Made by a program: the position numbers and the translations under genes. The notes beneath the pieces were generated by a model. The model was not told where the DNA came from, ran no database searches, and worked only from the letters and a program-made list of their open reading frames with translations. From Rhizomys pruinosus (taxonomy: Eukaryota > Chordata > Mammalia > Rodentia > Spalacidae): a stretch of DNA of 64,000 nucleotides. Positions 32,599-43,851 of this stretch are shown in pieces. The stretch spans positions 3,286,303 to 3,350,302 of the forward strand of contig VZQC01001008.1 of the NCBI GenBank assembly GCA_009823505.1, written 5' to 3'. Position 1 is the first letter of the stretch. Each line of letters begins with the position of its first letter.

Positions 32599-32999
32599 TA
32601 CTTTTGTTTGCTTTCTAAAGTTTCAAAATTGCTTGGAGAGAGCTTATGTCAGGTGAACCTACAATAGCACTTTTCTGAGGCCAAAAGCTTGCCAAGGCCA
32701 GCTAGTACCATGTGCTCCACCCCCACCTCCAGGGACCATCCACCAGCTCCCACAGCCTGTCCTGAGGGACAGCAGGATGCGGACTCACCCCAAATGCCCC
32801 CCAAGAATAGCACACAGGAAGACAGATACAGACACACAATACTTGTCCCATCCGGTCTTGTGCTTCCCACTGCACCTCAGATACAGCAGCCTTCTAGTTA
32901 CGTCCCGAGTCAGCTGCTCCAGGACAGCAAGATGCAGAGCAGCATGAGCCACCCCAGTTGTGCCAGCCAGCCTCCCTGGCAGCCTCACCTGCTGTAGAT

Positions 33000-34035
33000 G
33001 AGTGTTACCTAACCCCCTATCACATATGTAGACTGAGTGTTACCTACTCCTCTATCACATATGTAGACTGAGTGCTACCTACCCCCCTATCACATATGTA
33101 GACTGTTACCTACCCCCATCACATATGTAGACTGTTACCTACCCCCCTATCACATATGTAGACTGTTACCTACCCCCTATCACATATGTAGACTGTTACC
33201 TACCCCCATCACATATGTAGACTGTTACCTACCCCCCTATCACATATGTAGACTGTTACCTACTCCCCCATCACATATGTAGACTGAATGTTACCTGCCC
33301 CTCCATCACATATGTAGACTGAGCGTTACCTGCCCCTCCATCACATATGTAGACTGAGTGTTACCTACCCACATCACATATGTAGACTGAGCGTTACCTA
33401 CTGTATTAGTCACTTTTCTGTTGCTGTGATAAACCACCATGAGCAAGAGAATTTATAAAAGGAAGAGTTTATTTGAGCTTACTATTGATGGTTCCAGGGA
33501 AACAGAGTCCGTTGTGTCAGGAGGCATGGTGGCTGGGGCTGGAGCAGCAAGCCGAGGGTTACATCTCTCAATGAGCACAGGAAGTCAAGAGAGAGCGACT
33601 GGAGACCTCGAGGCTTGTTAAACTCACTAAGCCTGCCCCCAATAGCGTACTTCCTCTAGCATGGCCACACCTTCTAAGACCTCCAAGAACAGTGCCACCA
33701 ACTGGAGACAAATGTCTGAATACTTAAAGCCTATGGGGGACACTCATTCAAACCACCACAGCTACCCCCCCATCACATATGTAGACTGTTACCTACCCCC
33801 ATCACATATGTAGACTGTTACCTACCCCCCATCACATATGTAGACTGAGTGTTACCTGCCCCCCCATCACATATGTAGACTGTTACCTAACCCCCATCAC
33901 ATATATAGACTGTTACCTACCCTCCTATCACATATGTAGACTGATGTTACCTATCCCCCATCACATATGTAGACTGTTACTTACCCCCCCATCACATATG
34001 TAGACTGAGTTTTACCTACCCCCCATCATATATGG
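33000..34035 (+). repeat. Minisatellite, about 20 units, interrupted by an LTR
   Basis: Degenerate 28-37-bp units built on gttacctaccccc and atcacatatgtagactg, with an optional agtg spacer. About 12 units lie left (33000-33401) and 8-9 right (33761-34035) of an ORR1-like LTR. Each unit contains the palindrome CATATG. Confidence 0.95.
33402..33760 (-). mobile_element. Solo ORR1-like MaLR LTR
   Basis: Antisense solo LTR: left end tgtattagtcacttttctgt, gttgctgtgataaac, aagagtttatttgagc, right end cattcaaaccaccaca, which is the canonical LTR start read backwards. CTAC is duplicated on either side, fitting the short TSD of ERVL-MaLR. Non-coding. Confidence 0.92.
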
Positions 34036-34044
34036 AAATCAGCC

Positions 34045-34200
34045 AGGCATGGTAGCCCATGCCTTTTAATCCCAGCACCTGGAAGGCAGAGGCACTAGGA
34101 TCTCTGTGAGTTCAAGGCCAGCTGGTCTACATAGTGAGCTCCAAGCCAGCTGGCACTAAAGGGAGACCCTGTCTCAAAAATACAAGAAAAAAAAAAATAT
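34045..34200 (+). mobile_element. B1 SINE
   Basis: Sense: gccaggcatggtagcccatg to gaccctgtctcaaaaatac. Confidence 0.92.
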
Positions 34201-34202
34201 AG

Positions 34203-34425
34203 CGGCTGGAGAGATAGCCTAGCGGTTAAGAGCGCCAACTGCTCTTGCAGAGGACCCGGGTTCGATCCCCAGCACCACATGGCAGCTGAGAACGGTCTTT
34301 AACTCCAGGTCCAGGGGAACCTGACACCAGCTTCTGACCTCTGCGGCATTGCATGACATGGGTGCACAGACCTGCATGCAGACAGTACACTCATACACAT
34401 AAAAAATAAATAAAAAATTTAAAAA
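34203..34425 (+). mobile_element. B2 SINE
   Basis: Sense B2 (ggctggagagatagcctagc, ggttcgatccccagc) without the internal duplication, ending aaataaataaaaaatt. Confidence 0.94.
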
Positions 34426-34751
34426 TTATATACATATTATATATCAAATCTTCATGGACTGCTCTAGAAGGCAGGCCTCTGGGAGGCAGTGAGGTCACAG
34501 GGAAGATCTCGGGATCTCACAGTGTGTACCCTGGGATCGGTTCCTTCATGGAAGAGTCTCCTCTCCTGCCGTGCCTGTGAGTCGAACTCTACAAACCCGG
34601 AGGCCCTCCCTCTCACCAGACACAGCATCTGTGCCACCTTGATCTTCATCTTCCTTGACTCCAAGTCTGGGAGCAATAAATGTTTAAGTCCCCACTGTGT
34701 GGTAGTTTGTTATAACAGCTTTTAGAGTCTGGATCAAGAATTTGGAACCAG

Positions 34752-34965
34752 GGCCGGAGAGATGGCTTAGCAGATAAGAACACTTACTGTTCTTCCAGGG
34801 GACCTAGGTTCCATTCCTAGCACCCACATGGCAGATCACATCCATCCTTAACTCCAGTTCCAGAGGATCTGATGCCCTCTTCTGGGCTGCCCACACAAGG
34901 TACACTTACATACATGCAGGCAAAACGCTCCTATATATAAAATAAAAATAAAATCTTTTAAAACT
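34752..34965 (+). mobile_element. B2 SINE (older)
   Basis: Sense: ggagagatggcttagcagat, cttccaggggaccta, ctgatgccctcttctgg, with an aaataaaaataaaatc tail. Confidence 0.9.
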
Positions 34966-35765
34966 ATATGAATCCACAAGCTGAAGATCAACCCCCGTGT
35001 CTAATGGTTCAGAAGGCCCTTGAGGTTCACCCATGCCTGTACATTACACTTAGGGCTTATGAGGGAGAGGTGTATTCCCCCCTCTCTATCTTCATTCAAT
35101 GTGTTTTAAGTTTTACAGGGTCCATGTAGGAGCCGTGGGCATCCTGGGCATGTCCAGGATGGTCTATAGGCTGTCCAAGTGATATGAGAACCAAGGTGTA
35201 TGCAGATAGCGGCACACAGGGCAAAGCTGTGCTCCGAGGGAGGAGTGCTGCCAGGGAGTCTGGCACCCAGATCACAGCTCAGCTTGGACACAAGCCACTT
35301 GGTGACGTAGAGTAAAAATAGAATGCTCTGGCTCTGGCTATAGAAGGGACCATGCTACTTGCTGGGAAGGCTCTGAAACAGGAGCAGGTTTCATTGATCC
35401 AAGACCAGGGAAGGCCACTGCAGTGTGGGTGGGTTCATGGCTCCTTGAAGGTGGGTGATGGGCACTCACTGTTCTCCCCTCTGGCATTGGACCCCCTGGG
35501 CTACCACTGGAAATGGTTTTCTCCCTATATATAATCGGGAAAAGAGTGCATGCTCTATCTACATTTGGCGATGGTTGTAAAACCAATTGAGAAAATGCCA
35601 GCAGAAATGCTTTAAAAAATTCAAACAGCAAAATACATTTATTTTGTGGAGTGCTGTGTTATGGCAGTCAGGGACTTGGAGAGTAATTTGACGATGGCTC
35701 TAGTTTTAAACTTAGGACCTCTAGACAAAGTAACACATATGAGCAAGACTTTAAGAAGTAAAACT
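34966..35765. other. Unique intergenic sequence
   Basis: No gene or repeat recognised over about 800 bp. Confidence 0.5.
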
Positions 35766-35768
35766 TCA

Positions 35769-35928
35769 GCCGGGCGTGGTGGCACACACCTTTAATCCTA
35801 GCACTTGGGAGGCAGAGGCAGGCGGATCTTTATGAGTTCAAGGCCAGCCTGGTCTACAGAGTGAGTTCCAGGACAGCTGGGGCTACAGGGAGACCCTGTC
35901 TCGAAAAGACCAAAAAAAAAAAAAGAAA
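35769..35928 (+). mobile_element. B1 SINE (young)
   Basis: Sense: gccgggcgtggtggcacaca to gtctcgaaaagaccaaaaa. Possible short TSD aagaagt. Confidence 0.95.
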
Positions 35929-36277
35929 AAAGAAGTGAACCCTCCTATAGCCTCATGATAAAGTCTTCCTCCATCTTCTCCCACTCTGCCCCTCTACTCT
36001 ACTGTACTATCCCACAGATAAGCCTCTTCATTCATTTATTTTGTTGCCCATTCTCTTAAAATAATTGTCCTTCCTGATATGAAAGATGAACATGGTTGCT
36101 ATCTCCTTCTCCTCACCCCTGGGTTTATTGGAGTGCGTCAGCCCCCTGACATTCTCTGAAACTGCACAGTGCTCTTCCCCCTCCAGACTATTCCACCCTG
36201 CTATCTAACACCCCTGCCTACTATTGTCCCTGCCCTCCTTAGTTATTTGCTTTTGTAAACTTGTCTGTAATAAAGGC

Positions 36278-36278
<1 letters not shown>

Positions 36279-36308
<30 letters not shown>

Positions 36309-36318
36309 CATGTGTGAT
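36279..36318 (+). repeat. (GT)n microsatellite
   Basis: About 16 GT units followed by gcatgtgtgatgtg. Confidence 0.93.
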
Positions 36319-36389
36319 GTGTACACATGTTTGTGCATTTGGAAACTTGAGGTTAAACCCAGTTGTAATTCCTTGGGAGTCATTCACCT

Positions 36390-36636
36390 TTTATTTTTAT
36401 TTTATTTATTTATTTTGTATGTGTATGAATGTATTGTCTGCATGTAGGTCTGTGCACCCGTGTCGTGCAATGCCGAGGAGGTCAGAAGAAGCTGTCAGAT
36501 TCCCCTGGAACTGGAGTTCTCCTGGAATTGGAGTTACAGAAGATTCTTGGCAGCCATGTGGGTGCTGGGGATCGAACCTGGGTCCTCTGCAAGAGCAGTT
36601 GGCACTCTTAACCGCTAGGCCATCTCTCCAGCCCCA
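36390..36636 (-). mobile_element. B2 SINE (young, internal duplication)
   Basis: Antisense: gtatgaatgtattgtctgca to aggccatctctccagcccc. Confidence 0.95.
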
Positions 36637-36656
36637 TCACCTTTTTTTTTTTTTTC

Positions 36657-36775
36657 TTTAGATAGTCTCTCTCTCTCTCTCACACTGGGACCTGGGGGCT
36701 GGACAGAGAGCCAAAGGGATCTTCCTGTCTCTACCTCTCCAACCTGGGATTACAAGTATGTCACCATGCCTAGTT
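36657..36775 (-). mobile_element. Possible old B1 with (CT)n
   Basis: CT repeat, then gatcttcctgtctctacctc and gggattacaagtatgtcacc. Weak B1 similarity. Confidence 0.45.
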
Positions 36776-36796
36776 TTTATTTATTTATTTATTTTT

Positions 36797-36942
36797 TTGG
36801 TCTTTTCGAGATAGGGTCTCCCTGTAGCCCCAGATGTCCTGGAACTCACCTTGTAGACCAGGCTGGCCTTGAACTCACAAAGATCCACCTGTCTCTGCCT
36901 CCCAAGTGCTAGGATTAAAGGTGTGTGCCACCACGCCCGGCC
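36797..36942 (-). mobile_element. B1 SINE flanked by (TTTA)n
   Basis: Antisense: ggtcttttcgagatagggtc to ccaccacgcccggcc, with TTTATTTA tracts on both sides and a repeated caccatgcctagttttt around the whole (36763 and 36974). Confidence 0.94.
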
Positions 36943-36979
36943 TTTATTTATTTATTTATTTATTTATTTTGGCACCATG

Positions 36980-37062
36980 CCTAGTTTTTAATATGGATTC
37001 TAGAGATTGAATTTGGATCTTCAGGCAAGCACTTTACCAACTGAGACTTTTTCTCAGCCTCC
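36980..37062 (-). mobile_element. B3/B4-type SINE remnant
   Basis: agagattgaatttggatctt and aggcaagcactttaccaact match the antisense B3-type segment. Confidence 0.5.
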
Positions 37063-37202
37063 ATTATGGGGATTTCAATAGTTGAGAAAGGACTGAGCCC
37101 AACCCATGTTGCAAGTAATCAACTGGCTGTGCAGGTAGCAGTCCTGCGAACATTTCCTTCTGTGGTTGTCACCACCTCAAACCCTTTAAGGAAGACATTC
37201 CT

Positions 37203-37463
37203 TTTTTTTTGTAATAAGGTTTTATTTATTTATTTATTTATTTTTTATGTGTATGAATGTACTGTCTGCATGTAGGTTTGTGCACACGTGTCGTGCAATG
37301 CCGCGGAGGTCAGAAGAGGGTGTCGGATTCCCCTGGAACTGGAGTTCTCCTGGAATTGGAGTTACAGACGGTTCTCAGCCGCCATGTGGGTGCTGGGGAT
37401 CGAACCCGGGTCCTCTGCAAAAGCGGTCGGTGCTCTTAACCGCTAGGCCATCTCTCCAGCCCC
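37203..37463 (-). mobile_element. B2 SINE (young) with 15-bp target-site duplication
   Basis: Antisense B2 with internal duplication. TSD aaggaagacattcct at 37188-37202 and 37464-37478. Confidence 0.97.
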
Positions 37464-37590
37464 AAGGAAGACATTCCTAACAAACCACAAATTGGAAGCC
37501 AGATGTGCACCTGTAGTTGAAGCTACTTGGGAGCTCTTCCCCAACCTTAGCAACATAATGAGTGATCCCTTAAAACCAAAGCCAAAACCA

Positions 37591-37785
37591 GGGGTTGGGG
37601 AGGTAGCTCAGAGGTGCAGAGCTCTTGCTGCTCTTCCAAAGGACCTGAGTTTGGTTCCCAGCACCCACATTGGGTGGCTTCCATCCACCTGTAACTCTAG
37701 CTGCAAGGGAACAGATGCCTTGTTCTGGCCTCTGTGGGCACCTGCACACATGACACAAATATACATTCACATGACTAAAAATCTT
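37591..37785 (+). mobile_element. B2 SINE (old)
   Basis: Sense: ggttggggaggtagctcaga, gagtttggttcccagcaccc, ctggcctctgtgggc. Confidence 0.85.
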
Positions 37786-37787
37786 AT

Positions 37788-37939
37788 GCCCGGTGTGGTG
37801 GTGCATGCCTTTGATCCCAGCACTTGGGAGGCAGAGGCTGGTGGATCTCTGTGAGTTCAAGGCCAGCCTGGTCTACCTAGAGAGTTCTAGGACAGCTGGA
37901 GCTACAGGGAGACCCTGTGTCAAAAAGAAAAAAAAATTC
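37788..37939 (+). mobile_element. B1 SINE
   Basis: Sense: cccggtgtggtggtgcatgc to gggagaccctgtgtcaaaaa. It abuts the preceding B2. Confidence 0.93.
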
Positions 37940-38328
37940 TTAAATGAGCAGATGAGGTGGACCCATTTTTTGATCACAGTAACTGAAAGTCATTACATTT
38001 TAGTTTGCTTTAGAGTCATAGCTTGATTTAGTTATGTAAATTTTTCCTACAGCTTTTAATTGCCCTGTCCCTTCCTGTTAGTGGACTAATATTGGGCCTC
38101 TGCACATACACATACCTCAATGTTACTGCCTTTTTTGCCCCTAGAACTCCTCTGTCCTCTCCTACCTCAATCTGGCTGCTCCCTGCTGGGCCTGCACATA
38201 GTCCCTGGGACCCTCAAGTGGGTCACTCAGGAGTCCAAATATCACATCTTTGTCTTTCTTAATTTTCTTTCTCACTGTGCTGGAGTACAACCTTAAATAA
38301 ACACCTCAGAATGGATGTATAGAAACTG
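37940..38328. other. Unique intergenic sequence
   Basis: No gene or repeat recognised. Confidence 0.5.
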
Positions 38329-38329
38329 G

Positions 38330-38475
38330 GATTTATCCCAGCACTTGGGAAGCAGAGGTAGACGGATCTCTGTGAGTTCAGGCCAGCCTGGTTTACACAG
38401 TGAGCTCCAGGCCAGCTGGGACTAAAGGGAGACCCTGTCTCAAAAGCACCAACACAAAACAAAAAAAACAAAAAG
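38330..38475 (+). mobile_element. 5'-truncated B1 SINE
   Basis: Sense from tatcccagcacttgggaagc to gaccctgtctcaaaagc, with a caaaacaaaaaaaac tail. Confidence 0.88.
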
Positions 38476-38496
38476 TGATATTTTAATTATTTTATT

Positions 38497-38636
38497 CTTT
38501 TTTTTTTTTTTTTCTTTTGAGACAAGGGCTCTACGGGCACCCCGCTCGCTAGAACTTTCTATGTAGACTCAGGTGTAGACCAGGCCTGGCCTCGAAATAA
38601 AGATCCTGCCTGCCTCCATCTCTCAAGTGCTGGTAT
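38497..38636 (-). mobile_element. B1 SINE, low-quality copy
   Basis: Antisense B1 with many small indels and a disordered middle (gggctctacgggcaccccgc), resembling unpolished sequence. Confidence 0.7.
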
Positions 38637-38867
38637 TTATTATTTTTCTTTGAGGTCTTAAAAAGTCTGAAATTATCTTCATTCTGCCCCATTCTTGATG
38701 TAATTTGGCTCAATACAGACAGTTAATGTTGAAGGTTTCTTCCTGATTATCACTTATCTGTGGATGAGGAGTCTGACACCCCGGAGTTCTCAATTGTGCA
38801 GCAAACATTGTCTTTTACCTCTTTGGAAATCTGCCAAGCAGTTTTACTTCCATGTTGCTCTGTCTTT

Positions 38868-39008
38868 GCTTTCTTTCTCTCTCTCTTCCTCTCTCTCTCC
38901 TCCTCTCCCTCCCTTCCTTCCTTCCTTCCTCTTTTTCTTTCTTTTCTTTCTTTTCCTTCTCTTCTCTTTCTTCTTTCTTCTCTTCTTTCTTTCTTTTTTT
39001 TTTTTTTT
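38868..39008 (+). repeat. Pyrimidine-only microsatellite complex
   Basis: About 140 bp of almost pure C/T: CT, CCTT, CTTT and TCTTC blocks merging into the poly-T of the adjacent B1. Confidence 0.93.
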
Positions 39009-39143
39009 TGAGACAGGGTCTCCCTGTAGCCCCAGCTGTCCTGGAACTTGCTCTGTAGACCAGGCTGGCCTTGAACTCACAAAGATCCGCCTGCCTCTGC
39101 CTCCCAAGTGCTAGGATTAAAGGCGTGTGCCACCATGCCCAGA
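39009..39143 (-). mobile_element. B1 SINE
   Basis: Antisense: ttgagacagggtctccctgt to gtgccaccatgcccag. Confidence 0.95.
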
Positions 39144-39147
39144 GATA

Positions 39148-39363
39148 AAATTTTTTATTTGAGGTGTATTGAGTGTATTGCCTACCTGTGTGTATGTGCA
39201 CCCTGGTGGTGCAATCCCCATGGAGATCAGAAGAGGGTGTCAGATTCCTCTGGAACTGGAGTTGGGGACAATTCTTAGCCACCATGTAGGTGCTGGGAAT
39301 TGAACCCTGATCCTCTGCAAAAGCAGCCAATGCTGTTAACTACTGAACCATCTCTCCAGCCTC
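39148..39363 (-). mobile_element. B2 SINE (old)
   Basis: Antisense: gtgtattgagtgtattgcct to gaaccatctctccagcctcc. Confidence 0.9.
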
Positions 39364-39373
39364 CATACACATT

Positions 39374-39518
39374 TTTTTTTAAAGAATTTTTACTTATTTT
39401 TATTTTGTGTCTATGAGTGTTTTGCCTGCATGTGTGGCCCACAGAGGCCAGAAGAAAGCATCAGATCCCCTGGAATTGGAGTTACAGGTTGTTGTTAACT
39501 AAGCCACCTCTCCAGTCC
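39374..39518 (-). mobile_element. B2 SINE with internal deletion
   Basis: Antisense: tgtctatgagtgttttgcct, gatcccctggaattggagtt, aagccacctctccagtccc. About 70 bp is missing. Confidence 0.85.
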
Positions 39519-40019
39519 CAAATCCTTCTAAGCTTGTTCTTTTCACCCACATTCCATGTTCCTCTGTTCATCTGCAGACTGTCTCCTCAAACCTAAATGG
39601 TTCCTTCTAACAATTTATTGCTAATTTCCGTCCCTTCATGTTCTTCCTTCTTACGAGTTCATTAGTGGAAGGTGTACTTACTGGACTGATTTTCCATGTT
39701 TCTTATCTCTTCCCTCAGGATTAGCTCTGTGTTTATTTTCTCTTCTCTCCTGGTCTACTGAAGAGATGTCTTCATTCAAATCTCACTTATCTCTCCTCTG
39801 AAATCTAGACCACATGTTGTGTCAGTCTGTCATGTCCTGTCCCCAGCCTTTCCTGGCATCTCAGTCCCCAGGAAGTGCCATGGCCCCCTCTGCAAAGCCC
39901 CTTGCCCCCACTCAACTCTTATTGGGCTACTGGAAAAGGCTCATCTTTCTCAGCAGTAGAGAACTCTGGTGGGAGGATGAGAGGAAGGTTGAGCAGGCTG
40001 TGGGAAGTTCAGGAAATGT
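39519..40019. other. Unique intergenic sequence
   Basis: No gene or repeat recognised. Confidence 0.5.
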
Positions 40020-40160
40020 AGATGGGTGAGGGGTTGTGGGGCAGTTAATGGGGGCCTGTAAGATAGGTTTAGGGGCTGTGAAGGGCTGAATGGGGTTGTG
40101 GGTGTGAAAGGGGGAGTTTGTGTAGGCCCTGGTGGGGTGGGGGGTTGGGAGGGGGACACG
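40020..40160 (+). repeat. G-rich tract with G4 motif
   Basis: Irregular ggggttgtgggg-like repeats. At 40134-40155 four G runs (4, 6, 3 and 5 G) are separated by 1-2 bases, a textbook quadruplex motif. Confidence 0.75.
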
Positions 40161-40259
40161 GGTCTAGATTTGATTTGTAATGTAATCTTGTATAAAAAAA
40201 TAAATAAAAAGAAAACTGAGGATGGCATTTCAGGGGGCTTAGAGACAGGAAGTTGTGTA

Positions 40260-41420
40260 TGCCAGTCTTGGGGGAGGCAGTAGAGTACTGCCCTGTCCTA
40301 GCCATCAGGGGCTCCCAGGAACAGTCAGACCCAAGGGGGAGGGGGAGGGCAGAGGGACCAGGCCAGGAAACCGAAGCACAGCTTCTCAAGGCGCTAGTAA
40401 ATTCCTGGAATTGGAGAGCTGCTTGCCCCAAGGGTGTTTTCAGTGGAAACCCGGAAGGCTCCTGATTCCTGTCTGGGCTGATAGCGCAGTGAGGCCTGGA
40501 AAATGGTGGGGAGGAGGGGGTCCTCGAGGCCTGTCAGTCCCCATAACTCTGAAGGCCCAGGCTCGCTTTTCCTAAGGGAGGGCTCCCCATCCCAGCGCAG
40601 CCGCGAACGCAAAGGGCCGTGTGTCCCTGAGGACCGTGACTCTGGCTCCCGACATCCCCTGAGCGCCGGTGGGCAGTGCTCTCCAGCCCCGGTCGCCTCC
40701 TCTCATTCTGCCTGGGCCAGCGCGGGATGGCATAGGGATGTCATTGACTAACATCCTGGCTGTGGCTGTCGCTGTCCTAGTAGAAGTTCCTTTCTGATCT
40801 TCCCAAAGTCTTCTGGCTAGATGCACCCGACCCCACGCCCCGCCCACGCGCCACTCTGAATAGAAACAGGGCGTTGTTTGGGTAATCTTAATTGCTAGCG
40901 GCGCCCTTTGCACTTCACAAACTTAAACTTTTCAAAATACAACTTTCCGGGAGTCGGTTCCCTCCTTCCTCCAAGTGGAACTCGGTCAGGCTTGGCAGCA
41001 GGCTCCATTTACCTACAGATCCATCTCACCAGACCCATATTTTGTAAATTTAAGGCCCTTATCATGATCCTTCGAGAGAAGGGCGGAAACCTTGCCCTCC
41101 CTCAACCTTAGGAGGATTGAGACTCAACTGCTTGGGGGAGAAGGGCTGGCCTCTAGGGCTCCGCCGAAACGGCCCCACCCATCGTAACCTGGCCCGCCCC
41201 CTGCCTGTGCCTACCCCCAACTAGTCCTTGTACCCCCAGAGTCCTCTGCTCCTGGACTACACATTCCTGTGTCCTCCAGGCTTGCAGGTGGCTCAGGGAT
41301 GTCTCTTCCTGTGCACTCCCCTCCCCCTTCTCCGACCTCCACCCCCTTGTGCTGAGTCTGCTGATACTCTGCCTCTGTCCTATCTGAAGACGGCATCAGA
41401 AGAACCCATCCCAGCGGCAC
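40260..41420. promoter_or_regulatory. GC-rich, repeat-free island (candidate regulatory element)
   Basis: CpGs cluster at 40570-40900 and 41150-41200. GC/CACCC-type words (ccacgccccgcccacgcgcc near 40835, gcccgccccctgcc near 41190) and a homeobox-type run (gtaatcttaattgctagcgg near 40880) lie about 14 kb past Klf13. No open frame resembles a known protein. Regulatory role is inferred from composition. Confidence 0.35.
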
Positions 41421-41794
41421 AAAGTGGTGTGACCCCGGCAAGGGGACTTTGGAAATTCAAGACTCTGCACTTTCATCCACCGAAGACGCATACTCATTTC
41501 CTCAAAGGCCCTTCTGCACTAGACACTTCAGAAGGTCTGTTTTTGTGACAGGGGTGGCTTGCTGCTGACAACTCTGTAAAGTGCTGGGGTTTCAGCAAAG
41601 CTGCTACACACTGGAATGTGCAAGTGCAAACTATCACCTCCATTTCACCGGAAGGAGGCCACACCACCCTCCTGGCTACCACTCTGGGCCCAGCCTAGGC
41701 TGGAACAAGACAATTGCACTTTCTGGGCTATGCCTGCAGCCATGGACAGCTTTAACCAGCAGGAAGCTGGTTCGTGGGTCTCCTCCTTTCTTCT
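41421..41794. other. Unique intergenic sequence
   Basis: No gene or repeat recognised. Confidence 0.5.
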
Positions 41795-41795
41795 A

Positions 41796-41975
41796 AAACT
41801 ATTTTTCCTATATTTGTTTGCTATTTATTATGTGCGTACATGCACACACTTGTGGAGGATGGCAAGCTTTTGGAGTCCATTCTCTACTCCTAGTGGATCT
41901 TGGAGATTAAACTCAGATGGTCAGGCTTGGCAGCACAGCAAGTGCCTTTATCCACTGAGCCATCTTGCTGGCCCA
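41796..41975 (-). mobile_element. B3 SINE
   Basis: Antisense: gagattaaactcagatggtc, aggcttggcagcacagcaag, ccactgagccatcttgctgg. Confidence 0.85.
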
Positions 41976-42980
41976 AGGGTTCTTTTCTAATGAGACTCTG
42001 AAGCACCTGGCACAGGAAGAGCCTGTAGTTTGAGAACCTGAGGGATTAATGGGTACTTTCTGTTAGGTTATAAAGGCGCAAACCCCCGATAAAAAGGCAC
42101 ATGAGACTTAAGTCACTCCGGGAACATGATTTACTTCCACTGGAACTGCCAGAGCCGGCTACCTGTGTACAACGTGATAGAACAAGATGGCGACTGGGAC
42201 CCACCCATTTATAGCCATGGGGCGGGCCTCAGGTACTGGGGAAGAGGTCAGAAGATTGACAGCCTCTGGAGGAAGTGGACATCTGTGTGTCCTTGGAATT
42301 CTGGGAAGCCCAGATCTAACACTTTCTCCTGCAGCTGTTGGGATGTGCACCTCACTTTCTGCAGGCTCAAAATCTTTTCACCAGGAGGCCTTCCGTGAAC
42401 CCCCATGAAGAGCACACTGTTACCTTTACTTCCTTACGTCAGCCCCTGTTTTTTCCAGCAGGTCTTGGTCCAAGGATGGGTGTTTTGCCTGTTCAGCCTC
42501 CTCCCAACACTGCCTCTCTTGGTCCTCTCACTAGCCAGCTTATCCTTGTCGCACAGAGCCAATGCTGCAGTTCTCTGGGGTCCCAGCCACAACTGCTTCT
42601 GCCTCCACAGGAGGTGGGCAGAGCTCCCCTAAGCAGGCAACAGCAGGCACGGCCTTGGGGGTGCTGATTATCAGGATTCCCACTGAAATATGCTGAAGAT
42701 ATGCCAGTCACAGCTCAGAGTACTGGAGCTTGAGGACGCGCTGCCGCCCCACACCCACCTTCAATACAGATGAGGAAACAGGCATGCAAGTAGAAGTAAG
42801 GACTAGTCCTGGGGCTGGGAGACCACACCGGGCTGTCTTCTGTCTGAGGAGAGGAATTCTGCCAAATTTGCACAACTTGTCTTTAGCCCCAGGATCCCTC
42901 TGCCAGACAAGGTTGTTCCTGGTGGTAGGTTTCGTGATGACTAAAGTCTCCACCACAAAATATTGCACGCTCATCAAAAA
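41976..42980. other. Unique intergenic sequence
   Basis: About 1 kb without recognised repeats. Frames on both strands are short and featureless. Confidence 0.5.
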
Positions 42981-42984
42981 GATG

Positions 42985-43090
42985 AGAGTTGCTGGGAGTA
43001 TAGCCCAGTAGTTCAGCTTTGCCAAGCAGGCTCAAGACCCTGGTTGAGGTCCCAGAAAACAAACACACACACACAAACAAAAACACAACA
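42985..43090 (+). mobile_element. ID-like SINE (old)
   Basis: ggagtatagcccagtagttc and tgccaagcaggctcaagacc match a decayed ID head, with a caaacacacacacac tail. Confidence 0.65.
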
Positions 43091-43433
43091 GCGAAGGATT
43101 AAAACAGCACCAGGGAATTTTATTAACCTAAAGGAAGGGGGAAAAGTGAAGTGCCAAGATGAAGCCAGTCAACATCCTAGCATGGGTGGGGTGGGCGCAC
43201 AAGGCCCCGTCCCCAGATGGGAGCTACTGGCAACTGCTGGCTTGTAGAGACAGTAGTTTTTCTTTGGCGGTGTGGCCATATTCCAGGGGATGGTCCCACA
43301 TCCATGCATATGTGGACAGCACCTATTGGACTCAGTGGGTTAAATAGAAAGTTAGGAGGGGGTGTGTTCGGAGAAGTCTGGGAGGAGATGGAGGTGAAGG
43401 ATGGGGGTTGATGTGATCAAAAACATTATTTAA

Positions 43434-43568
43434 AGTCGTGTGTGGCAGCTCACACCTTTGATCCCAGCACTTGAGAGGTAGAATTTGAAGGATCTCCGTG
43501 AGTTTGAGGCCAGCCTTAGTTCCAAGCCAGACAGAGTTACTTGCTGAGACCATGTCTTTAAAAAAAGA
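43434..43568 (+). mobile_element. B1 SINE (old)
   Basis: Sense: gtgtggcagctcacaccttt to gagaccatgtctttaaaaa. Confidence 0.82.
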
Positions 43569-43684
43569 AGACATCGTATACATCTATGAAATTCTCCAAG
43601 ATTAAATAAAAACTATTATTAAAAAAGTTAAGTGCCAATGGTAGTTAGATGATACTATTATTGATAAAGTAATTTTAAAATATA

Positions 43685-43836
43685 CGCCAGGCGTAGTGGT
43701 GCACGCCTTTAATCCTAGCACTTGGGAGGCCTGAGGCAGGTGGATTTTTGTGAGTTCAAGGCCAGCCTGGTCTACAGACTGAGTTCCAGGACAGCTGGGG
43801 CTACAGGGAGACCCTGTCTTGAAAAGACAAAAAAAT
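43685..43836 (+). mobile_element. B1 SINE
   Basis: Sense: gccaggcgtagtggtgcacg to gtcttgaaaagacaaaaaa. The tail runs into an AT repeat and the assembly gap. Confidence 0.94.
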
Positions 43837-43851
43837 TATATATATATATAT

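Noticed and set aside
33000..34035. CRISPR-like appearance of the short regular repeats
   Set aside because: The spacers are part of the repeat unit and vary only by small indels. It is a minisatellite in a vertebrate genome.
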